Shown in pieces: positions 39,820 to 40,093 of a DNA stretch of 40,093 nucleotides. The notes beneath the pieces are model-generated. The model was not told the DNA's origin. It ran no database searches and saw nothing but the letters and a program-made list of their open reading frames with translations. Numbering within the stretch: the first letter of the stretch is position 1; each line of letters opens with the position of its first letter. Source of the DNA: Ichthyosporea sp. XGB-2017a (lineage: Eukaryota; Opisthokonta; Ichthyosporea); assembly GCA_002811675.1 (NCBI GenBank), contig PDIM01010466.1, positions 1 through 40,093 of the forward strand, written 5' to 3'. A program made the translations under genes and the position numbers.

Positions 39820-40093
39820 ATTTTTTGGGATTTGGATTTGGTTTTTTTTGTTAGTTTCCTTGCTTTAAGTTACAACCCCACCCCCCCTATTTTTTTGGTG
39901 ATTTGGATTAGAATTAAGAAAAAGCCGATTCCTCTTTTTGATTAAATTCAAATCGCGGAAACTTTAAACTTTCTTTCTCTCTTTCCTTTTTTGCTTTTCT
40001 TCTTTTTTCAAAATTTTCAATAATCTGATTTGTTTTAATTCCCCATAAAACAAATCAACTCTTTTTTCAAAAAAAAAAAAATAAATCCAACAA
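39820..40093. promoter_or_regulatory. PAM18 upstream region to window edge
   Basis: The final 274 bp upstream of PAM18. It is pyrimidine- and A-rich with a C run near 39880, and no gene is visible. Confidence 0.5.

Overview
This window is nuclear DNA from a eukaryote. It is AT-rich and gene-dense: 16 protein genes on both strands, two intron-bearing tRNA genes, short GT-AG introns (about 45 to 240 nt) and mostly short intergenic gaps. The gene set (NAD-type MTD1, ASPDH-like, MRI1, DUG1/CNDP2-like, MPP-alpha, Pam18) fits an opisthokont. The mix of fungal-type enzymes with animal-like proteins (FKBP15-like, FBXW-like, CREB3/ATF6-like membrane bZIP) and a receptor with a bacterial-type binding-protein ectodomain makes an early-diverging zoosporic (chytrid-like) fungus my best guess. 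That placement is inference, because no marker here names the species.

Layout. 0-5 kb: COX6/COX5A (+), MTD1 (-), CNNM/DUF21-CBS transporter-like protein (+), ASPDH-like oxidoreductase (-). 6-11 kb: a 1178-residue coiled-coil protein (+) convergent with a securin-like protein (-). 11.5-12.2 kb: a perfect 226-bp direct duplication, each copy carrying tRNA-Thr(UGU), beside a nested hairpin. 12.3-16.7 kb: a nine-exon F-box/WD40 protein (-). 17.4-18.2 kb: HAD phosphatase (-). 18.6-20.6 kb: FKBP15-like protein (+). 20.7-21.7 kb: LisH-CTLH-CRA protein (-). 22.3-23.9 kb: MPP-alpha (-). 24.5-25.9 kb: p47/Shp1 (+). 25.9-27.0 kb: MRI1 (-). 27.7-31.1 kb: chimeric multi-pass receptor (+). 31.2-32.7 kb: membrane-tethered bZIP (-). 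33.7-36.3 kb: tail-anchored protein with Raf-type ubiquitin-like folds (+). 36.4-37.8 kb: CNDP2/DUG1 dipeptidase (-). 37.8-39.5 kb: the longest gene-free stretch, holding a phased CArG-like array and nested inverted repeats. 39.5-39.8 kb: PAM18/TIM14 (-).

Most genes look like unlinked housekeeping functions in convergent or divergent pairs. Themes that recur are mitochondria (COX6, MPP-alpha, PAM18), ubiquitin and protein quality control (F-box/WD40, CTLH, p47, securin as a degradation target, ER-stress-type bZIP) and one-carbon/methionine salvage (MTD1, MRI1). The most unusual parts are the receptor (binding-protein fold + Calx-beta-like + eight membrane spans + RasGEF-N-like tail), the tail-anchored Ras-binding-like protein, the membrane bZIP with a UPRE and a heat-shock element upstream, and the structured non-coding block at 38.1-38.9 kb. 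I saw no CRISPR array, operon, LTR element or autonomous transposon.
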